The notes under the pieces were generated by a model. It was not told where the DNA came from, ran no database searches, and saw nothing but the letters and a program-made list of their open reading frames with translations. Below, in pieces: positions 59,929 to 64,000 of a stretch of 64,000 nt of DNA (positions are counted from its first letter, which is position 1; every line of letters starts with the position of its first letter). The DNA is from CAZCGA01 sp964498075 (GTDB taxonomy: Bacteria > Desulfobacterota > Binatia > HRBIN30): contig CAZCGA010000007.1 in assembly GCA_964498075.1 (NCBI GenBank), positions 1 through 64,000 on the forward strand. The letters are read 5' to 3'. The translations under genes were made by a program, and so were the position numbers.

Positions 59929-61663
59929 ACTCTCCTCCGATCATGTTGAGCAGGTCGAACGTCGGCACGAGGTCGGCGAGCAGCCGTCCTTGGATCATCT
60001 GTGCGAGCGGCTGCGTGTTGGAGAAGCTCGGGGCGCGGCAGCGACACTTGTACGGCTTGCCGGTGCCGTCACTGACCAGGAAGAATCCAATCTCGCCGTT
60101 CGCCGATTCGGTGCCGACATAGACTTCGCCCGGCGGCGGCTTGGGGCCTTCAGTCACCAGCTTGAACTGGTCGATCAGCTCTTCCATCCGGCCGAAGACC
60201 TTCGACTTCGCCGGCCAGCGAATCGTCGGATCGTCTACGTCGACCGGGCCGTCCGGTATCATGCGCAAGCACTGCTCGATGATGCGCGCGCTTTGCCGGG
60301 TTTCCTCGAGGCGCACGAGGTAGCGGTCCATGTTGTCGCTCTGCGATCCGACGGGAACATCGAACTCGAGCTGGTCGTACACCAGGTACGGCTCGACGCG
60401 CCGCAGATCCTGCGCCACGCCGGCGGCCCGCAACACCGGCCCGGTCACGCCGTACGCGATCAGCTGCTCGGCGGACATGTAGCCGACGCCTTCCATGCGG
60501 GCGCGAAAGATCGGGTTCTCCGTGAGCAGCTGCTCCGCGTCCTCCTGCAGCTTCAACGCCTTGGGGATGTTCTGCCGCGCCAGCGCGGCGAATCCCTCCG
60601 GCAGGTCGGCGCTCACCCCGCCGATGCGGACGTAATTGCTGGTGACACGCCCGCCGCACAGCAAATCGATCAAGTCCCACAGCAGCTCGCGCGCCTGCAG
60701 CAGGTACAAGAAGGGCGTAAAGGCGTTCAGCTCGAGTGAGGTCGCGCCGATGCAGAGGAAGTGATCGGCCATGCGCGAGATCTCGCCGGCCAGCACCCGC
60801 AGGAACTGGCAGCGCGGCGGCGCCTCGATGCCGAACAGCTTCTCTGCCGCCAGGCAGTAGCCGACGTTGCACAGGATCGCCGAGCTGTAATTCAGGCGGT
60901 CGGTGTACGGGATGGCCTGGTAGTAAAACCCGCTCTCGCACTCCTTCTCGAAGCCGCGGTGCAGAAAGCCCACTTGGACGTCGGCGTTGACGATGGTCTC
61001 GCCGTCGAGGTCGGTGACGATCCGCACCGTGCCGTGCGTGGCCGGGTGCGACGGACCCAGCTGGATGCGCATCAGCTCGGTGTCGAGCATGCCTTTGCCG
61101 TTGCCCGGCGGCAGATCGGTGGAGTACGGGTGCTCGTCGCCGGTCGACTCGCCGCGACGCGAGCCCGGACCGATGAGCGGCTGGCGCTTCTCCTTCGGGT
61201 AGTCTTTGCGCAGCGGATGTCCCTCGAACTCCTCGTAGAGGTAGATGCGCCGCAGGTCGGGGTGGCCGCTGAAGCGGATGCCGTACATGTCGTACGTCTC
61301 GCGCTCCAGCCAGTTGGCGCCGACCCACACGGGGATCACGCTCGGGATGGTTGGCGTATCTTCGAGGACCCGTGCCTTCAGGCGCACGCGGTGGTGATAG
61401 TGGATGGAGTAGAGATGGTAGACGACCTCGAAGCGCGGCCGCTGCCCGAGGTAATCGACCACCGTCACGTCGATCGGCATGTCGAAGCGCAGCGCCGGAT
61501 CGTCGCGCAGGAAGCGCGCCACATCGAGCACGCGTTCGGGCGCGACACTGACACTCGCATCTCCGCGGTACAGATCGACCGCGACCACGTCGCTGGGAAA
61601 TTGTGCGCGCACCCGATCCAGAATCGGATGGCTCGGCGGAGCTGTCTGGGATCCCTCAGTCAT
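59918..61663 (-). CDS. nuoCD: NADH-quinone oxidoreductase, fused NuoC-NuoD
   Basis: This encodes 581 aa. NuoC covers residues about 10-170 (YHLYSIHYHHRVRLK, ERETYDMYGIRFSGHP). NuoD starts near 190 (LGPSHPATHGTVRIV; RGFEK; FELEFDVPVGSQSDNMDRYL-type region) and ends MIGGECDR. They sit at the quinone-binding junction with the membrane arm. C-D fusions are known in E. coli and relatives. It overlaps nuoEF and follows nuoI by about 42 bases containing a heptamer linker. Confidence 0.94.
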   Translation of the reverse strand: MTEGSQTAPPSHPILDRVRAQFPSDVVAVDLYRGDASVSVAPERVLDVARFLRDDPALRFDMPIDVTVVDYLGQRPRFEVVYHLYSIHYHHRVRLKARVLEDTPTIPSVIPVWVGANWLERETYDMYGIRFSGHPDLRRIYLYEEFEGHPLRKDYPKEKRQPLIGPGSRRGESTGDEHPYSTDLPPGNGKGMLDTELMRIQLGPSHPATHGTVRIVTDLDGETIVNADVQVGFLHRGFEKECESGFYYQAIPYTDRLNYSSAILCNVGYCLAAEKLFGIEAPPRCQFLRVLAGEISRMADHFLCIGATSLELNAFTPFLYLLQARELLWDLIDLLCGGRVTSNYVRIGGVSADLPEGFAALARQNIPKALKLQEDAEQLLTENPIFRARMEGVGYMSAEQLIAYGVTGPVLRAAGVAQDLRRVEPYLVYDQLEFDVPVGSQSDNMDRYLVRLEETRQSARIIEQCLRMIPDGPVDVDDPTIRWPAKSKVFGRMEELIDQFKLVTEGPKPPPGEVYVGTESANGEIGFFLVSDGTGKPYKCRCRAPSFSNTQPLAQMIQGRLLADLVPTFDLLNMIGGECDR

Positions 61664-61670
61664 GTTCCAA

Positions 61671-61701
61671 GCTGATCGCTGACAGCTGAGAGCTGACGGC
61701 T
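61671..61701 (-). repeat. Heptamer linker at the nuoI-nuoCD junction
   Basis: On the minus strand the nuoI stop TAG is followed by GGAAAGC and four NNTCAGC units (CG, TC, TG and GA variants), then TTGGAAC and the nuoCD ATG. It is the third copy of this arrangement in the window. Confidence 0.7.
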
Positions 61702-61705
61702 TTCC

Positions 61706-62248
61706 CTACCGATCATAGCCGGGACGCATGTGTTGCAGCCGCTTGCCCAGCTGCGAGACGGGCACCAGCAAGTCCGCTTTGTGCCACATCGTCCCTTGGC
61801 GCGAGTAGGCGGCGATCTCGACGTTCTGGCTCATGACGATCGCTTCTTCGGGGCACGCCTCCTCGCACAGGCCACAGAACATGCACCGCGACATGTCGAT
61901 GTCGAAGACGTCGGGGTAGCGCTCGATCTCGTCGGCGGTCTCCGCCGGGAAGATGGTGATGCAATCGGTCGGGCAGGCCCACTCGCAGAGGCCGCAGGCG
62001 ACGCAGCGCTCCTTGCCGTTGTCCATCTGCACCAGCACGGGCATGCCGCGGAACGCGTCCGGCAGGGTCAGGCGCTGCTCGGGGAACTGCGTGGTGAACA
62101 CGGTCGGCTTGCGGCGAATGAAGCCCCACAGATTGCGCACGAAGTGCCGATGGGTGACCTGCAGGCCCTTCAGCACCGCAAGCGCCGGGCGCCACCAGTT
62201 CTGCCGCATTGGCCGCGGGCGCGCGACGGAGACGACGCGTGCCGCCAT
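61706..62248 (-). CDS. nuoI: NADH-quinone oxidoreductase subunit I
   Basis: This 180-aa protein carries two [4Fe-4S] clusters (N6a, N6b) with the motifs CVACGLCEWACP and CMFCGLCEEACP, and passes electrons toward the quinone site. The start ATG shares its last base region with the nuoG stop (TGATG), so the two genes are translationally coupled. Confidence 0.95.
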   Translation of the reverse strand: MAARVVSVARPRPMRQNWWRPALAVLKGLQVTHRHFVRNLWGFIRRKPTVFTTQFPEQRLTLPDAFRGMPVLVQMDNGKERCVACGLCEWACPTDCITIFPAETADEIERYPDVFDIDMSRCMFCGLCEEACPEEAIVMSQNVEIAAYSRQGTMWHKADLLVPVSQLGKRLQHMRPGYDR

Positions 62249-63846
62249 CAGGTAGATGCTCCTGCAGCGGTGTTCGGCAGCGCATATCCCAGCGGCCCGA
62301 CACGCTCGACGGTCAGCCCGGCATACGCCGGCACCGCGGCGGCGATCTCCTGCAACACCGTCGCCGGGTCGAAGAGCGGGCGGCCTTCGGTGAGCTGCGC
62401 GAGCAAGCGGCTGAAGACATCGCCGTCACTGGGTTGGCCGTCTGGTGGCTCGATGGCGCGGTGCAACCGCTGCACGCGGCCGGCGCCGTTCGTAAAGGTT
62501 CCGCTCTTCTCGGCAAACGTCAGCGACGGCAGCACGACGTGGGCACGCTCGGCGAGCGGCGAGCGGACGATGTCTTGAACGATGAGACATTCGAGGCGGT
62601 CGATGGCTTTCTCCAGCAGCGGCCGGGGCGTGGTCTCCCAGAGATCCGGTCCACACACGTAGAGGCCGCGAATCTGGCCGCTCGCCGCCGCCTCGAGCAT
62701 GGCGGGCAGGCCGACGCCTCCGGATCGCGGCTGGAGACCTACGTCGCGTGCGCCGCGCGCATTGGCGGCCTTCTCGGGCTTGATGAGGAAATGGTCGCTG
62801 TTGCCGACGACCACGGCGACATCCGTGCTCGCCACGTTCAGCGCCTGCAGCAGCTGGGCGAAGCGGAAGCTCTCCTCGTTGGTCAGGTGCGGCGACGCCA
62901 CCGCGCCGACGCCGCGCCCGTCGGTGGTGCGGGCGATGCGTCGCAGCTGGGTCGCGGTCGCGGCGACCGCTTCGTCCCATTCGCAGGTCTCGAGTTGGCC
63001 GTTGCGGCGGAGCAACGGGGCGCGCAGGCGGTTCGCGTCGTTGATGTACTGATAGTTGAGCCGCCCATGATCGCACATCCAGGTATCGTTGACCGCGTCG
63101 TTGCGGCGCGGCATCAGCCGCCAGATACGGTCGCGATAGTGGTTGACGGTGACGTTGCAGCCGTTGGCGCAGCTCGGGCAGACGCTCTCCGTCTTCTTCA
63201 GGAACCAGACACGCAGCTTGTGGTGGAAGTCCTTGCTCTCCAAAGCGCCCACAGGACAGACATCCGCCGTGCAGATCGAGTAATCGTTGGCGAGCGGGCG
63301 ATCTTCCATGACGTCGAGCACCGAGCGGTCGCCCATGTTGAAGACGCCCAGTTCGTTGGTGCCGGTGATCTCGCGGCAAAAGCGCACGCAGCGGCGGCAC
63401 AGGATGCAGCGCTCCTGATCCAGCACCATGCGCGGTCCGATGTCCTTGCGCTTCTGTTGTTTGCGGCGCGGCTCCTGACTGCGGCCGACGCGGCTGCCGT
63501 AGGCGAACGAGTAGTCCTGCAGCGAGCACTCGCCGGCTTTGTCGCAGATCGGGCAATCGAGGGGATGGTTGACCAGGAGCAGCTCGAGCACGCCGCGCCG
63601 CGCGGTTTGCACCGCCGGGCTCGTGGTGTGCACCACCATGCCGTCGCGCACCGGCATGTTGCAGGCGATGACCAGCTTGGGGCTGCCTTCCACCTCGACC
63701 TGACACAGCCGGCAGCTGCCGTCGATCGACAGCTTCGGATGCCAGCAGTAGTGGGGAACGTGGATGCCGTTCTCGATCAGCACCGGGAGCAGCATCGCGC
63801 CCGGCGCGCAGTCGATGCTCCGTCCGTCAACCGTGATGGTGGGCAT
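62248..63846 (-). CDS. nuoG: NADH-quinone oxidoreductase subunit G (short form)
   Basis: This encodes 532 aa, against about 680-900 in most bacteria. N-terminal [2Fe-2S] ligands lie in CWHPKLSIDGSCRLCQ; then DCPICDKAGECSLQ, the [4Fe-4S] ERCILCRRCVRFC, and the extra cluster ligands CPSCANGC with MCDHGR (N7-like, present in some bacteria and lost in others). The C-terminal molybdopterin-like fold is short. It starts 10 bases after the end of nuoB. Confidence 0.92.
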   Translation of the reverse strand: MPTITVDGRSIDCAPGAMLLPVLIENGIHVPHYCWHPKLSIDGSCRLCQVEVEGSPKLVIACNMPVRDGMVVHTTSPAVQTARRGVLELLLVNHPLDCPICDKAGECSLQDYSFAYGSRVGRSQEPRRKQQKRKDIGPRMVLDQERCILCRRCVRFCREITGTNELGVFNMGDRSVLDVMEDRPLANDYSICTADVCPVGALESKDFHHKLRVWFLKKTESVCPSCANGCNVTVNHYRDRIWRLMPRRNDAVNDTWMCDHGRLNYQYINDANRLRAPLLRRNGQLETCEWDEAVAATATQLRRIARTTDGRGVGAVASPHLTNEESFRFAQLLQALNVASTDVAVVVGNSDHFLIKPEKAANARGARDVGLQPRSGGVGLPAMLEAAASGQIRGLYVCGPDLWETTPRPLLEKAIDRLECLIVQDIVRSPLAERAHVVLPSLTFAEKSGTFTNGAGRVQRLHRAIEPPDGQPSDGDVFSRLLAQLTEGRPLFDPATVLQEIAAAVPAYAGLTVERVGPLGYALPNTAAGAST

Positions 63847-63856
63847 CGCTCCGGTT

Positions 63857-64000
63857 CTAGAGGGGCCGCCCGCTGCCGTGGATCGGCGGCATTGGGTGAT
63901 CGGCGCGCTCTTCTTGCACGCGTTGCTGCAGCTTGATCAGGCCGTCGATCACCGCCTCCGGGCGCGGCGGGCAACCGGGAATGTAGAGGTGGACGGGAAT
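63857..64000 (-). CDS. nuoB: NADH-quinone oxidoreductase subunit B, C-terminal part only
   Basis: The last 47 residues of NuoB are visible: IPVHLYIPGCPPRPEAVIDG, then LIKLQQRV; the stop is TAG at 63857-63859. The YIPGCPPRPEA segment contains the fourth ligand cysteine of cluster N2. The 5' part lies beyond the window. It is the upstream neighbour of nuoG on the same strand. Confidence 0.93.
   Translation of the reverse strand: MPVHLYIPGCPPRPEAVIDGLIKLQQRVQEERADHPMPPIHGSGRPL

Noticed and set aside
1..64000. tRNA, rRNA, CRISPR or prophage genes
   Set aside because: No cloverleaf, rRNA stretch, spaced repeat array or phage structural gene was seen on either strand. The holin-like name of the gene at 50271 does not indicate a phage.

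Overview
This window is chromosomal DNA from a G+C-rich, Gram-negative (diderm) bacterium. An outer-membrane-type SurA chaperone, a lipoprotein with a lipobox, glycine-zipper envelope proteins and respiratory complex I genes all point that way. Secreted proteins with long Thr/Pro linkers, a mixed gene order and a scaffold gap of exactly 10 N suggest a metagenome-assembled genome. My best guess is a deltaproteobacterial or Binatota-like lineage; that is an impression from gene content, not a placement. I found no rRNA, tRNA, CRISPR array, prophage or recognisable transposase, and no gene-free stretch longer than 300 bases.

Layout. 1-4180: two related glycine-zipper envelope proteins flank a lipoprotein alpha/beta hydrolase and a DUF4105 membrane protein. 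4280-6647: a CoxE-like VWA protein and a class-C beta-lactamase-fold hydrolase. 6779-10412: biotin locus bioF-bioA-(53-aa membrane protein)-bioD on the minus strand. 10516-13738: an AbrB-like protein, a [2Fe-2S] ferredoxin coupled to its reductase, a nitroreductase and a diiron ferritin-like protein. 13764-16067: two paralogous secreted cysteine-containing proteins. 16221-24888: acetyltransferase, large NAD-glutamate dehydrogenase, MBL-fold hydrolase, shortened CYTH protein, Eis-like acetyltransferase and cytochrome P450. 24909-29165: IspH, DAHP synthase, methyltransferase, CDF transporter and TPR protein (minus). 29296-40274: mfd, surA-like, pdxA, then a UDP-GlcNAc supply group (GlmU-like, GlmS, phosphosugar mutase).

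40280-44873: recN and nadK (minus), and rtcB-archease (plus). 45021-50225: diheme cytochrome c and a haem cluster hemD-hemE-hemH-hemY. 50271-54196: a YvlD-type membrane protein, a DUF3237-like protein, a CBS protein and a P-type ATPase. 54295-57613: pyruvate (or branched-chain 2-oxoacid) dehydrogenase E1alpha-E1beta-E2. 57797-64000: complex I peripheral-arm genes in the unusual order B-G-I-CD-EF, with C-D and E-F fused, followed by an unknown 95-aa protein.

Most striking: glmS is split by about 97 bases of lower-G+C DNA plus an assembly gap, yet its two halves rejoin exactly to a 609-residue enzyme. Three separate intercistronic junctions carry the same heptameric linker. Dispersed repeats have become parts of genes, as the signal-peptide region of the SurA-like protein and the C-terminal tail and stop codon of HemH. 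A previously unlisted 53-aa membrane protein with a good promoter and ribosome site sits inside the biotin locus. Single-base positions of short motifs were counted by eye and may be off by one.
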